Shown: positions 36,711 through 46,602 of the stretch, piece after piece | Numbering within the stretch: the stretch's first letter is position 1 | Layout: each line of letters begins with the position of its first letter | DNA from: DATESN01 sp035270785 | GTDB lineage: Bacteria; Bacillota; Clostridia; Lachnospirales; Lachnospiraceae | Direction of reading: 5' to 3' | Length of the DNA stretch: 64,000 nucleotides | Assembly (NCBI GenBank): GCA_035270785.1 | Contig: DATESN010000123.1 | Location: 85,480-149,479, forward strand | The notes under the pieces: generated by a model | What the model was told of the DNA's origin: nothing | Databases searched by the model: none | Seen by the model: the letters and a program-made list of their open reading frames with translations, nothing else | Made by a program: the position numbers and the translations under genes

Positions 36711-37994
36711 ATGAGTAAAGAATATTCAATAGAAACAAAATGCATTCAGTCTGGTTGGCAACCAAAGAATGGTGAATCAAGAGTATTACCAATCTATCAA
36801 TCCACCACATTTAAATATGATACGTCAGAACAAATGGGACGTTTATTTGATCTTGAGGAATCTGGTTATTTTTATACAAGACTTCAAAATCCAACCAATG
36901 ATTATGTTGCTCAAAAGATTTGTGACTTGGAAGGTGGTGTAGCAGCGATGCTAACGTCATCTGGACAAGCTGCTAATACATATGCGATATTTAATATTTG
37001 TGAAGCCGGAGATCATGTGGTCTTATCTTCAAAGGTGTATGGTGGAACCTATAACTTGATTACAGTTACTATGAAAAAGATGGGGATTTCTTGTACGCTT
37101 GTAGATCCTGATGCAACGATAGAAGAGTTGAATAAGGCATTTCAAGAAAATACAAAGTGTGTATTGGCGGAATCGATTGGTAACCCTACATTAGTTGTAC
37201 TAGATTTTGAAAAGTTTGCTAGTGTTGCCCATGAACATGGAGTGCCTCTTATTGTAGACAATACATTTAGCACTCCCATTAATTGTAGACCATTTGAGTT
37301 TGGGGCAGATATTGTGACCCATTCTACAACGAAATACATGGATGGACATGCCATGAGTGTAGGCGGAGCAATCGTTGATTCGGGTAATTTTGATTGGTCG
37401 AAATATCCTGATAAATTTCCAGGACTATGCACTCCTGATGATTCATATCATGGAATAGTATATACGACTAAGTTTGGAAAAGGTGCCTATATTACAAAGG
37501 CGACAGTACAAGTAATGAGAGATTTGGGTTCTATACAATCCCCTCAAAATGCATTTTATGTGAATGCGGGAATTGAGACACTTCATTTAAGGATTCAAAG
37601 GCATTGTGAAAATGCAGAAAAGGTTGCGAAATATTTAGAAAATCAACCCAAAATTGCATGGGTTAATTATCCGGGTTTAAAATCTAATAAGTATTATGAC
37701 TTAGCACAAAAATACATGCCAAACGGAACTTGTGGAGTTATTTCTTTTGGATTAAAAGGCGGTATGGAAGTGAGTGTTAAATTTATAGATAGTTTGAAAT
37801 TAGCATCCATTGTCACTCATGTTGCAGATGTAAGAACATGCGTACTTCATCCAGCTAGCCATACACATAGACAAATGACAAAAGAACAATTAATAGAAGC
37901 TGGAGTCCAACCAGATTTGATTCGATTTTCCGTTGGAATAGAAAATGTAAATGATATTATTGATGATATAAGTCAGGCATTAGAGGCTATTTAA
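36711..37994 (+). CDS. metY: O-acetylhomoserine sulfhydrylase-type PLP enzyme
   Basis: This is a Cys/Met-metabolism PLP enzyme (fold type I) of 427 aa. The PLP lysine is Lys208 in HSTTKYMDGH; the blocks YTRLQNPTN, LTSSGQAAN and VDNTFSTP are intact. The length and the extended region around PGLCTPDDSYHG fit O-acetylhomoserine sulfhydrylase, which makes homocysteine from O-acetylhomoserine and sulfide. Methionine gamma-lyase is the main alternative, since the families are hard to separate by eye. GAGG nine bases upstream supports the start. No SAM riboswitch or T-box fits in the 32-bp gap before it. Confidence 0.85.
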   Translation: MSKEYSIETKCIQSGWQPKNGESRVLPIYQSTTFKYDTSEQMGRLFDLEESGYFYTRLQNPTNDYVAQKICDLEGGVAAMLTSSGQAANTYAIFNICEAGDHVVLSSKVYGGTYNLITVTMKKMGISCTLVDPDATIEELNKAFQENTKCVLAESIGNPTLVVLDFEKFASVAHEHGVPLIVDNTFSTPINCRPFEFGADIVTHSTTKYMDGHAMSVGGAIVDSGNFDWSKYPDKFPGLCTPDDSYHGIVYTTKFGKGAYITKATVQVMRDLGSIQSPQNAFYVNAGIETLHLRIQRHCENAEKVAKYLENQPKIAWVNYPGLKSNKYYDLAQKYMPNGTCGVISFGLKGGMEVSVKFIDSLKLASIVTHVADVRTCVLHPASHTHRQMTKEQLIEAGVQPDLIRFSVGIENVNDIIDDISQALEAI

Positions 37995-38026
37995 CTATTG
38001 ACTTTCGTATATAAGGGAGCTAAGAT

Positions 38027-38974
38027 ATGGAGCGTTTAGCCGTTGTAGTACCTTGCTATAATGAAGAAGAAATGTTACCCATCACCGTGCGTACATTAAC
38101 AGATGTATTAGACAATCTAATTGGTAAAAATAAAGTTAGCCAAGATAGTTTTATTTTATTTGTTGATGATGGAAGCAAGGACAAAACATGGGAGAAGATT
38201 GAAGAAGAACATAGCAAGAATAATAAAGTTTATGGCTTGAAATTAACTGGAAATGCTGGTCATCAATATGCTCTTACAGCAGGGTTGTTGTCTGCAAAGG
38301 ATTTATGTGAAGTTACCATATCTATTGATGCAGATTTACAAGATGATGTTACTGTTATGGAAGAAATGATAGATAAGTTTCATGGGGGCAAAGATATTGT
38401 TTATGGCGTCCGCAATAAACGTAAGAATGATTCTTTTTTTAAAAGAACTACGGCTCAAGGATTTTACAAAATGTTATCTTTTATGGGTGTTAAGACTATT
38501 TATAATCATGCTGATTATCGATTAATGTCTAAACGATCCATTGAATATTTTGGAGAGTTTGAAGAAAGTAATTTATACTTACGTGGCATTATGCCATATA
38601 TGAATTTCCCATCTGATAGTGTGTATTATGAGAGAAAAGATCGCGTTGCTGGAGAATCCAAATATCCATTAAAAAAAATGTTAGCACTTGCTTTTAATGG
38701 AATCACTTCTTTTAGTATCAAGCCAATCAGTTTAATTACCTTTATGGGTAGTAGTATAGTTCTATTAACTTGTTTTGCTGCTATTTATGCATTGTTTTCT
38801 TATTTCACAGGTAATGTAGTGGCTGGGTGGACGTCTTTAATATTATCCATTTGGTTTATTGGAGGAGTTCAATTATTATCAATAGGATTAATTGGTCAAT
38901 ATATTGGAAAAATATACATGGAAGTAAAACATCGGCCGAGATATCATATTGATAAACTTTTAAAGCACAAGTAA
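38027..38974 (+). CDS. GT2 glycosyltransferase, polyprenol-phosphate type (GtrB/DPM1-like)
   Basis: The N-terminal GT-A domain begins VVVPCYNEEEMLP, with a DDGS motif (VDDGSKDKTW) and DADLQDD for metal and sugar nucleotide. Two C-terminal transmembrane helices lie at about 235-262 and 270-295. Enzymes with this plan move a sugar from UDP or GDP onto polyprenol phosphate at the cytoplasmic face. GGAG seven bases upstream supports the start. The next gene, 20 bp on, encodes a multi-pass membrane protein that could use the lipid-linked sugar outside. Which sugar is used cannot be read from the sequence. Confidence 0.88.
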   Translation: MERLAVVVPCYNEEEMLPITVRTLTDVLDNLIGKNKVSQDSFILFVDDGSKDKTWEKIEEEHSKNNKVYGLKLTGNAGHQYALTAGLLSAKDLCEVTISIDADLQDDVTVMEEMIDKFHGGKDIVYGVRNKRKNDSFFKRTTAQGFYKMLSFMGVKTIYNHADYRLMSKRSIEYFGEFEESNLYLRGIMPYMNFPSDSVYYERKDRVAGESKYPLKKMLALAFNGITSFSIKPISLITFMGSSIVLLTCFAAIYALFSYFTGNVVAGWTSLILSIWFIGGVQLLSIGLIGQYIGKIYMEVKHRPRYHIDKLLKHK

Positions 38975-38994
38975 CCAGAGGAAAAAACCAACTT

Positions 38995-40155
38995 ATGAAA
39001 AAAATGAAATTTAAAACGAACATGCTTGTTTATGAAGTTATTATCGTATGTCTTCTTTACATTGCGGGTTTAGCAGTTAGAGTCAAATTCATTAATGATA
39101 TTTCCGGTGTGTTAACAGGAGACCTATCCATTTTTGAAAATGTGACAATTAAAGCAAGCTTTTCAAATGAATGGAATACTTATTCACATGGAATCGTACA
39201 AGTTTATGCGACTGTTTTAAAAGGAACCTTTGCACTTCTTGGGAACAAACCAATCGCAGTTTTGTGTCTTCATTTTTTATTGCAAATGTTAAGTATGATT
39301 TTCATTTTTTTTGCTATGCGTAATTTAATAGGCAAGGTTAGTGCCATTTGTTCCATCATTGCAATTGCTTTTTTGCCAGTTGTATTTCAACAAATTCAAA
39401 TTATTACCTATGAAAATATTTCATTTTTTATATTTAGTTTTATTTTGGTGTTACATAGTTTGTTTTTTATAAAGAACAAATTTATTACTTATAAAAAACC
39501 CGGTTGGCTTCTACTTCTATTTGTTCTGGGTTTTGTAACTGGGGTAGTGATAACATTAGATATAGTCGGAATAATATTAATGTTTTTGGGATTTATATTC
39601 ATCCTTATGAAAGGTAATTCTCATAGTGAAATCCTTGTTCAGAATCGTTTCATTTTATTTTTTCTATATTTAATTGGAAATATAGGTGGAATTGTGTCCA
39701 TGATCTTTTATGTTTCCGCAAAGAGAGAAATTTCTTTTAAGGAATGTGGATTAGATACATTACATCACAATTTTATAGACAATACATTTCTTTATTTAGA
39801 TCGACCATTGATGACAACGATAATATGCATTATTTTTTCATGTGTTATATTACAAGGAATGATTGGTTTTATAAAATATGTTTTGGTAAAATCAATTGAT
39901 CAAGATGATACAAAAGAAAATGCTGAAAACCAATTAATAATGGAAGATATAACAGAAGAAAAGACAGAAGAAGTAATAGAAGAAGTAATAGAAGAAGTAA
40001 TAGAAGAAAAAATAATTAAGTATATTCCAAATCCACTTCCCGTACCTAAAAAACACGTAAAAAAGGAATTTAATTATTCTTTTGAAATTCCAGAGGAAAA
40101 AATGAACTATGATATTAATGTATTAAAGGATAATGATGATTTTGATTTAAAATAA
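38995..40155 (+). CDS. Multi-pass membrane protein with Glu-rich tail, possible GT-C partner
   Basis: About eight hydrophobic segments fill residues 10-310, followed by a cytoplasmic-looking tail (about 310-386) rich in Glu and Ile. The first extracytoplasmic loop contains an acidic GDLSIFEN stretch followed by a short reentrant-like segment, as in GT-C (PMT/ArnT-like) transferases, but the protein is shorter than typical members and the match is weak. It follows the GT2 gene by 20 bp, so the pair could build and transfer a lipid-linked sugar. The tail includes a 12-bp tandem repeat (39967-40002) coding for Glu-Glu-Val-Ile. The ribosome binding site is poor (GAGG 13 bases away), so translation may be coupled to the GT2 gene. 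Confidence 0.7.
   Translation: MKKMKFKTNMLVYEVIIVCLLYIAGLAVRVKFINDISGVLTGDLSIFENVTIKASFSNEWNTYSHGIVQVYATVLKGTFALLGNKPIAVLCLHFLLQMLSMIFIFFAMRNLIGKVSAICSIIAIAFLPVVFQQIQIITYENISFFIFSFILVLHSLFFIKNKFITYKKPGWLLLLFVLGFVTGVVITLDIVGIILMFLGFIFILMKGNSHSEILVQNRFILFFLYLIGNIGGIVSMIFYVSAKREISFKECGLDTLHHNFIDNTFLYLDRPLMTTIICIIFSCVILQGMIGFIKYVLVKSIDQDDTKENAENQLIMEDITEEKTEEVIEEVIEEVIEEKIIKYIPNPLPVPKKHVKKEFNYSFEIPEEKMNYDINVLKDNDDFDLK
39967..40002 (+). repeat. 12-bp tandem repeat, three exact copies
   Basis: GAAGAAGTAATA occurs three times in a row, in frame, in the tail of the membrane protein. Confidence 0.9.
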
Positions 40156-40235
40156 ATACATAGTTCCTGGTATGTTAGATATAATAATAAGTATCATTAA
40201 TAAAATGAACATAAACATATTAATTAAGATCATAA

Positions 40236-40286
40236 TTAATACAATAAAAAAGAACCCATAATATAGGTTCTTTTTTATTGTATTAA
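40236..40286 (+). terminator. Long terminator after the GT2/membrane-protein pair
   Basis: A perfect 21-bp stem pairs 40236-40256 with 40266-40286 around a 9-nt loop. The 3' arm contains TTTTTT. It clearly separates this operon from the TepA-like gene. Confidence 0.92.
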
Positions 40287-40315
40287 AATACAGAAGATAA
40301 AAATGAAAGAGATGT

Positions 40316-40347
40316 AACAGTGAAATAAAAACGCATATTTTACTGTT
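40316..40347 (+). other. Leader hairpin before the TepA-like gene
   Basis: AACAGTGAAATA (40316-40327) pairs with TATTTTACTGTT (40336-40347), 12 bp with one G-U and an 8-nt loop. It is not followed by a T-run, and a 10-bp palindrome TGCATATGCA lies at 40356-40365. It may be a leader structure of the gene downstream. Confidence 0.45.
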
Positions 40348-40384
40348 GATTTAAGTGCATATGCAATGTGCAGATGGGTATAAA

Positions 40385-41296
40385 ATGAAAATAAATCAAG
40401 AAAATCAAGAAAACCAAGAAAACCAAGAAAATCAAGAAAATCAAGAGAATCAAGAGAATAAAGAGAATAAAGAGAATAAAGAGAATAAAGAAAATAAAGA
40501 AAATCAAGAGAATCAAGAGAAGCAAAAATATAATAAAAAAAGAGATGAAAAAAGAAATGAAAAAAGAAATGAAAAAAGAATAAATGATTACGAAGGAAAG
40601 GAGGAGGAAAAAAAAGATAAATTACAAGAGGAAAAGGAAATTGATAAGAAAATAGAAAATACGGGTGAAGTAATTTTAAATAAGGGAACACAACAACATG
40701 TCATTCATTTAATCACTATTATTGGTGAAATAGAAGGGCATGACAATTTGAATAATAATACAAAAACCACAAAGTATGAACATGTGTTACCTAAACTTGC
40801 AGCCATAGAAGATAGTTCGGAGATTGATGGGGTTTTGGTTCTCTTGAATACCATGGGCGGAGATGTAGAAGCTGGATTAGCCATTGCTGAAATGATTGCT
40901 TCACTTAGTAAACCATCCGTTTCATTAGTTCTTGGAGGAAGCCATTCCATTGGTCTACCAATAGCAGTCAGCACAAATTTTTCCTTTATTGTTCCATCGG
41001 GAACAATGGTTATTCACCCTGTAAGAATGAATGGTATGGTAATTGGAACTTCACAAACATTTGCATATTTTAAACAAATTCAAGATAGAATTGTTAATTT
41101 TGTAAGCAAGCATAGTAATATTAAAAAAGAAAGATTTGAAAAATTAATGATGGAAACAGAAGTTTTATCCAAAGATATAGGAACTATTTTAGTTGGAGAG
41201 GAAGCTGTAAACGAAGGAATTATCAATAAGGTTGGTGGAATAAAAGAAGCATTTGCACAACTAAATAAAATGATTCAAGAAAAAAACATGAAATAA
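40385..41296 (+). CDS. tepA: TepA-like ClpP-class protease with repeat-encoded N-terminal tail
   Basis: The last roughly 200 residues are a ClpP-fold domain of the TepA (translocation-enhancing protein) type: GDVEAGLAIAEMIASL, then GGSHSIGLP with the likely nucleophile Ser188 (Ser186 nearby), and an IHPVRMNG block. In Bacillus tepA also lies next to spoIIIE, as here (ftsK follows). The N terminus is unusual: residues 4-45 are 14 tandem Asn-(Gln/Lys)-Glu units, followed by a Lys/Arg/Glu-rich stretch. The frame opens with GTG at 40355, but GATGGG six bases before the ATG at 40385 gives the better start, although the site is weak. The low-complexity tail probably does not fold. Confidence 0.82.
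   Translation: MKINQENQENQENQENQENQENQENKENKENKENKENKENQENQEKQKYNKKRDEKRNEKRNEKRINDYEGKEEEKKDKLQEEKEIDKKIENTGEVILNKGTQQHVIHLITIIGEIEGHDNLNNNTKTTKYEHVLPKLAAIEDSSEIDGVLVLLNTMGGDVEAGLAIAEMIASLSKPSVSLVLGGSHSIGLPIAVSTNFSFIVPSGTMVIHPVRMNGMVIGTSQTFAYFKQIQDRIVNFVSKHSNIKKERFEKLMMETEVLSKDIGTILVGEEAVNEGIINKVGGIKEAFAQLNKMIQEKNMK
40394..40519 (+). repeat. 9-bp microsatellite, 14 units, in frame in the tepA-like gene
   Basis: The units are variants of AATCAAGAA (Asn-Gln-Glu) and AATAAAGAG (Asn-Lys-Glu): seven Gln units, five Lys units, then two Gln units. All are multiples of three, so slippage would change tail length without breaking the frame. Confidence 0.92.
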
Positions 41297-41311
41297 ACTA
41301 TTATCACAAGG

Positions 41312-41340
41312 ATGACAACCCCAATATTTGATGATATACT
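41312..41340 (+). promoter_or_regulatory. Candidate ftsK promoter
   Basis: ATGACA (41312-41317), a 17-bp spacer and TATACT (41335-41340) lie 48 bp before the ftsK start. This would allow expression apart from the gene upstream. Confidence 0.55.
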
Positions 41341-41388
41341 ATATGAGATTATTTATATAGCATACAAGCAAAAATGAGGGATTTAATC

Positions 41389-44010
41389 ATGGCTACATCT
41401 ACTGGAAATAAAAACAATTCTAAAAATCAACAAATAAAACGTACAAGTTCAAACAGCGGAAATAGAAAAATAAATGCAAAGACAAATTTCAATACTAAAA
41501 AAACTAATAGTAACGTGAAACTAAATTATGATAATAAAGTGCAAAGTGAAATAATTTTAATTATCGTTTTTGCAGTTGCGATACTTTTATTTTTATGTAA
41601 TTTTGATGTAATTGGTTCATTCGGATCCATGATAAAAAAAGTTATGTTTGGATTGTTTGGGTATTTGGCATATTTAGTTCCCGTTATCATGTTTTTAGCA
41701 GTGGCTTTTACGATTTCTAATCATGGTGATCTCATTGCAATCAAAAAATTAGTTGCAGGTATTATTCTATTGTTATGCTTGGGAATCACTTTTGAATTAT
41801 TACAATGGAATGAATATGATAAAACTGGAAACTTAGTAATCTGGTTATATAAAGGTAGCTCCTCGCAATTTAATGGTGGAGGCTTGATTTGTGGTATTAT
41901 TGCATATTTTTTACATCATTATTTAGCATTGACAGGAACGATTTTTATTCTAGTTGTATTAAGCATTATTTCCATTGTTATTATTACGGAAAAATCATTG
42001 ATTAGTAGTGTCAAAAAAGGTAGCAAAAAGGTTTATGATAGCGCCCGTGTTGATGCAGATCGTAGAAAAGAACGTGTTTCCCGGGTAAAAGAAGATCAGG
42101 AACACCTGTTAGAAACAGAAGATGACACTAGACAACGAATGGACAAAAAAGTATCAGGCGTGATGATAGATACGCAAATTGAAAAGAAAGAATTGAATTT
42201 TTCGGGAGATAATCTTCATGAGATTACAATAAATGATTATGAAGAGTTTGAGGAAGATAGTTTGAATGAGTCAGAAGATCATTTCACCTTTGATTCATTA
42301 CATAATAATGGAAGAGGAATGAATGAAAGTGAGGAATCAAAAGAACAGGACGGTTCGTTTGAATTTCACGAAATTCCCGAACCATTCGGAGAATTTATAA
42401 AACAGGAAGATCCTGTTTCTTGTAATGTAAAATCACAAGAAATACGAAAAAGACCTGTAGCAATACCAAAGAAACAACCTGACCCTCATGATGCATTTGT
42501 GGCAGACTCTATAAAAACAGAAAAAAAATCTAATAAAAAATATGTTTTTCCGCCTTTGAATTTATTAAAAAAAGGAGAGTTGAAAGGAACAGGGGATTCT
42601 GCAAAACAATTAAAAGAAACAGCACTTAGACTCCAGCAAACGTTGAGTAATTTTGGTGTCAAAGTGACGATTACAAATATCAGTCAAGGCCCATCCGTTA
42701 CAAGATATGAAATGCAACCGGAACGGGGTGTCAAAGTAAGTAAGATTGTAGGTTTAGCAGATGATATTAAATTAAATTTGGCAGCAACTGATATTCGTAT
42801 TGAAGCGCCTATTCCAGGAAAAGCGGCTGTGGGAATAGAAGTGCCAAACAAAGAAAATAGTACAGTAGTATTGCGTGATTTATTAGAAACAAAAGATTTC
42901 AAAGAATTTGATTCTAATATTGCATTTGCCGTAGGTAAGGATATATCAGGACAAACCATAGTTTCCGATATTGGTAAAATGCCACATATGTTAATTGCGG
43001 GGGCAACAGGTTCCGGAAAATCAGTATGTATTAATACATTAATTATGAGTATTTTATATAAAGCCCATCCAGATGATGTGAAACTGATTATGATAGATCC
43101 TAAAGTCGTGGAGCTAAGTGTTTATAATGGAATCCCGCATTTGTTAATACCTGTAGTTACAGATCCAAAAAAGGCGGCTGGAGCCCTTCATTGGGGTGTT
43201 GCTGAAATGACGGAGCGTTATAAAAAGTTCGCGGATTATAATGTAAGAGATTTAAAAGGATATAATAAAAAGGTAGAAACAATGATAAAAGAGCAAGCTT
43301 TGGATATTCCTCAAAGAATGCCACAAATTATTATTATTGTAGATGAGCTTGCAGATTTAATGATGGTAGCCCCAGGCGAAGTAGAAGAATCAATTTGTCG
43401 TTTGGCACAATTAGCAAGAGCGGCAGGAATCCATTTGATTATAGCAACCCAGCGACCATCCGTGGATGTTATTACGGGATTAATAAAAGCAAATATGCCA
43501 AGCCGAGTAGCTTTTTCCGTTTCTAGTGGCGTAGATTCTAGAACAATTTTAGATATGAATGGTGCAGAAAAGTTACTAGGGAAAGGGGATATGCTTTTTT
43601 ATCCACAAGGATATACAAAACCAGTCAGGGTACAAGGAGCTTTTGTTTCTGATAAAGAGGTATTTGATGTAGTTGATTATCTTAAAAATCAAGCTATTGG
43701 AAATGTCTATAATGAAGACATTCAAGAGAAAATCTCTAGTATTGGAATTGGTAATTCATCTAGTGGGGGATTTGATTCATCTTCTGAGGTAGATGCATAT
43801 TTTGTGGATGCAGGAAAGTTTATCATTGAAAAAGATAAAGCCTCTATAGGAATGTTACAACGAGTTTTCAAAGTTGGTTTTAACCGAGCTGCTCGTATCA
43901 TGGATCAATTGGCGGATGCTGGTGTAGTTGGAGAAGAAGAGGGTACGAAGCCAAGAAAAGTATTGATGAGTGCTACTGAATTTGAAAATTATTTGGAAGA
44001 AACAATATAA
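41389..44010 (+). CDS. ftsK: FtsK/SpoIIIE-family DNA translocase
   Basis: This hexameric ATPase pumps chromosomal DNA through the division or sporulation septum. Four transmembrane helices lie at about 55-195, followed by an acidic, low-complexity linker (about 215-390). The RecA-like motor has Walker A GATGSGKS (Lys544) and Walker [16 protein letters not shown]-terminal gamma winged helix ([21 protein letters not shown]) reads KOPS/SRS sequences. The frame opens at 41374, but GAGGG before the ATG at 41389 fits better. With TepA upstream, the order matches tepA-spoIIIE of Bacillus, supporting a SpoIIIE-like role, while FtsK and SpoIIIE cannot be separated by eye. fhs follows 13 bp later. Confidence 0.94.
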   Translation: MATSTGNKNNSKNQQIKRTSSNSGNRKINAKTNFNTKKTNSNVKLNYDNKVQSEIILIIVFAVAILLFLCNFDVIGSFGSMIKKVMFGLFGYLAYLVPVIMFLAVAFTISNHGDLIAIKKLVAGIILLLCLGITFELLQWNEYDKTGNLVIWLYKGSSSQFNGGGLICGIIAYFLHHYLALTGTIFILVVLSIISIVIITEKSLISSVKKGSKKVYDSARVDADRRKERVSRVKEDQEHLLETEDDTRQRMDKKVSGVMIDTQIEKKELNFSGDNLHEITINDYEEFEEDSLNESEDHFTFDSLHNNGRGMNESEESKEQDGSFEFHEIPEPFGEFIKQEDPVSCNVKSQEIRKRPVAIPKKQPDPHDAFVADSIKTEKKSNKKYVFPPLNLLKKGELKGTGDSAKQLKETALRLQQTLSNFGVKVTITNISQGPSVTRYEMQPERGVKVSKIVGLADDIKLNLAATDIRIEAPIPGKAAVGIEVPNKENSTVVLRDLLETKDFKEFDSNIAFAVGKDISGQTIVSDIGKMPHMLIAGATGSGKSVCINTLIMSILYKAHPDDVKLIMIDPKVVELSVYNGIPHLLIPVVTDPKKAAGALHWGVAEMTERYKKFADYNVRDLKGYNKKVETMIKEQALDIPQRMPQIIIIVDELADLMMVAPGEVEESICRLAQLARAAGIHLIIATQRPSVDVITGLIKANMPSRVAFSVSSGVDSRTILDMNGAEKLLGKGDMLFYPQGYTKPVRVQGAFVSDKEVFDVVDYLKNQAIGNVYNEDIQEKISSIGIGNSSSGGFDSSSEVDAYFVDAGKFIIEKDKASIGMLQRVFKVGFNRAARIMDQLADAGVVGEEEGTKPRKVLMSATEFENYLEETI

Positions 44011-44023
44011 GAAGGAGTCAAAT

Positions 44024-45694
44024 ATGAAGTCAGATATCGAAATTGCACAACAAACTAAAATGGATCCCATTACAGAAATAGCAGGAAAAATAGGGATATT
44101 GGCAGATGAAATAGAACTTTACGGAAAGTATAAAGCAAAAATATCTGATGAATGTATAGAACGTATTCAAGATAATGCGGATGGAAAATTAATCCTTGTT
44201 ACAGCGATTAATCCTACCCCTGCCGGCGAAGGTAAGACAACAACAACAGTTGGTCTAGGACAAGCATTTCATAAAATAGGTAAAAATGCGATTATTGCCT
44301 TAAGAGAACCTTCTCTAGGTCCATGCTTTGGTATTAAGGGAGGAGCAGCTGGAGGAGGGTACGCCCAAGTAGTACCAATGGAAGATTTAAATCTTCATTT
44401 CACGGGAGATTTTCACGCAATTACTTCTGCAAACAATTTACTTGCTGCACTTTTGGATAATCACATCCAACAGGGAAATGAATTGAATATTGATCCTAGA
44501 CAAGTTGTGTGGAAAAGATGTCTTGATATGAACGATAGAGTATTACGCAATGTTGTTATTGGACTTGGATCTAAAGCAGATGGATATGTTAGAGAAGATC
44601 ATTTTGTTATAACGGTAGCTTCCGAGATTATGGCTATCTTATGTTTAGCAAGCGATATGGAAGACTTAAAGGAAAGCTTGGGTCGTATCGTAGTTGCTTA
44701 TGATTTTAGTGGAAATCCTGTGACAGCAGGTAATTTAAAGGCAGTTGGTTCTATGGCGGCACTTTTAAAAGATGCTTTAAAACCTAATTTAATTCAGACA
44801 TTAGAGCACACCCCGGCTCTCATACATGGTGGGCCGTTTGCAAATATAGCTCATGGTTGCAATAGTGTAAGGGCAACAAAAACAGCATTAAAGATTTCCG
44901 ATTATGTTATTACGGAAGCAGGGTTTGGTGCGGATTTAGGGGCTGAAAAGTTCTTTGATATTAAATGTCGTAAAGCCAATTTAAAACCAGATGTTGCAGT
45001 TTTAGTTGCAACAATTAGGGCACTAAAATATAATGGTGGAGTAGAAAAGAAAAATTTAAATATTGAAAATGTAAAAGCACTAGAATTAGGCATTGTAAAT
45101 TTAGAAAAACACATTGAAAACATTCAAAAATATGGAGTACCTGTTGTAGTAACATTAAATTCATTTGTAACGGATACAGAAAGTGAAACATATTTTGTGG
45201 AACAATTTTGCAAACAAAGAAATTGTGAGTTTGCAATATCTACAGTATGGGAAAAAGGTGGCCAGGGGGGAATTGAACTAGCCAATGCGGTTCTTAAAAC
45301 ATTAGATACAAAAGAAAGTAATTTTAAGCTATTATATGAAGACAAGTGTTCTATAAAAGAAAAGATTGAAAAAGTCGCTACTGAAATTTATGGAGCAGAT
45401 GGAGTTGTTTTTTCATCATTAAGTTTAAATCAAATAGATAAATTAACGTCCTTAGGATTTGGAGAATTACCAGTTTGTATGGCAAAAAATCAGTATTCTT
45501 TATCGGATGATCCGGCAAAGTTAGGACGGCCAACTAATTTTGATTTAAATATCCGCGAAGTGTATGTATCGGCGGGGGCAGGTTTTATTGTAGTACTTAC
45601 GGGTTCTGTAATGACAATGCCCGGGTTACCCAAAAATCCTGCAGCTTACAGGATAGATGTGAATAAAGATGGAGTTATTACTGGCTTATTTTAG
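44024..45694 (+). CDS. fhs: Formate-tetrahydrofolate ligase
   Basis: Fhs activates formate with ATP to 10-formyl-tetrahydrofolate, feeding purine synthesis or the methyl branch of acetogenic metabolism. The 556-aa length is standard. The nucleotide-binding segment is [15 protein letters not shown] near residue 66, and the folate-side motifs [18 protein letters not shown] and FTGDFHAI follow. The frame opens at 43970 inside ftsK, but AGGAG six bases before the ATG at 44024 gives the standard N terminus. folD follows 41 bp later, so the two carry successive one-carbon steps. Confidence 0.97.
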   Translation: MKSDIEIAQQTKMDPITEIAGKIGILADEIELYGKYKAKISDECIERIQDNADGKLILVTAINPTPAGEGKTTTTVGLGQAFHKIGKNAIIALREPSLGPCFGIKGGAAGGGYAQVVPMEDLNLHFTGDFHAITSANNLLAALLDNHIQQGNELNIDPRQVVWKRCLDMNDRVLRNVVIGLGSKADGYVREDHFVITVASEIMAILCLASDMEDLKESLGRIVVAYDFSGNPVTAGNLKAVGSMAALLKDALKPNLIQTLEHTPALIHGGPFANIAHGCNSVRATKTALKISDYVITEAGFGADLGAEKFFDIKCRKANLKPDVAVLVATIRALKYNGGVEKKNLNIENVKALELGIVNLEKHIENIQKYGVPVVVTLNSFVTDTESETYFVEQFCKQRNCEFAISTVWEKGGQGGIELANAVLKTLDTKESNFKLLYEDKCSIKEKIEKVATEIYGADGVVFSSLSLNQIDKLTSLGFGELPVCMAKNQYSLSDDPAKLGRPTNFDLNIREVYVSAGAGFIVVLTGSVMTMPGLPKNPAAYRIDVNKDGVITGLF

Positions 45695-45735
45695 AATAAA
45701 TGCTTGCTATGTAAGTAGCAGATAGGAGTTATATA

Positions 45736-46584
45736 ATGGCAATGCTGATAGACGGAAAACTAATTGCTTCTACAATAAAAGAAGAGTTAAAACAAAAGGT
45801 TACAAGTTTGAAAAAAGAGGATATTGATATATCGCTGGCAGTAATTCAGGTAGGTAGGGATCCTGCATCAAGCGTATATGTAGCCAATAAAAAGAAGGCA
45901 TGCGATTTTGTTGGGATAAAATCAATTTCTTATGAATTACCAGAGGTAACCTCGGAAGAAGAATTACTAGAAATTATTAATCAGTTAAATCATCGTGAAG
46001 ATATCAATGGAATTTTAGTTCAATTACCCGTTCCGAAACATATTGATGAAAATAAAATAATTGATGCTATTTCTCCACGTAAGGATGTGGATGGATTTCA
46101 TACACAAAATGTCGGGAAATTATGTATCGGTCAACAAGGTTTTGTATCTTGTACACCAGCAGGTATTATTGAATTACTAAAGCGCTCGGGAGTTTCTATA
46201 AAAGGAAAAGAATGTGTGGTAATAGGGCGAAGTAATATTGTGGGTAAGCCAATGTCCTTATTATTGCTAAGGGAAAATGGAACAGTAACTATTTGCCATT
46301 CAAATACTAAAAACTTAAAAGAGGTAACAAAAAGGGCGGATATTTTAATAGCAGCTGTGGGCAAACCAAAAATGATTACTAAAGATTATGTAAAAGAGGG
46401 TGCTGTCGTTATTGATGTTGGTATTCATAGAGATGAAAATAATAAAATCTGTGGAGATGTTGATTTTGATGATGTTTTGCCAATTTGCAGTGCGATTACT
46501 CCAGTTCCAGGCGGTGTGGGTCCTATGACAATTGCCATGTTAATGAATAATTGTGTTAAATCCACAGAAATTCAGGTTATTTGA
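45736..46584 (+). CDS. folD: Methylenetetrahydrofolate dehydrogenase / cyclohydrolase
   Basis: FolD converts 5,10-methenyl- and methylene-tetrahydrofolate with NADP and hydrolyses methenyl- to 10-formyl-tetrahydrofolate. The 282-aa protein contains YVANKKKACDFVGI with the catalytic lysine, LVQLPVPKHID, PRKDVDGFH and the dinucleotide site GRSNIVGKP. GGAG seven bases upstream supports the start. It follows fhs in the same orientation, and the product 10-formyl-tetrahydrofolate links them. No unusual features. Confidence 0.96.
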   Translation: MAMLIDGKLIASTIKEELKQKVTSLKKEDIDISLAVIQVGRDPASSVYVANKKKACDFVGIKSISYELPEVTSEEELLEIINQLNHREDINGILVQLPVPKHIDENKIIDAISPRKDVDGFHTQNVGKLCIGQQGFVSCTPAGIIELLKRSGVSIKGKECVVIGRSNIVGKPMSLLLLRENGTVTICHSNTKNLKEVTKRADILIAAVGKPKMITKDYVKEGAVVIDVGIHRDENNKICGDVDFDDVLPICSAITPVPGGVGPMTIAMLMNNCVKSTEIQVI

Positions 46585-46602
46585 TTCGGAGGCCGAGAAA
46601 TA

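Noticed and set aside
40394..40519. CRISPR-like short repeats
   Set aside because: Units are nine bases with no unique spacers; they are a coding microsatellite.
40275..40691. Minus-strand frame of Phe/Leu/Tyr repeats across the microsatellite
   Set aside because: It is a mirror of the 9-bp repeat on the coding strand, and the downstream part of the plus-strand frame encodes a clear ClpP-fold domain.
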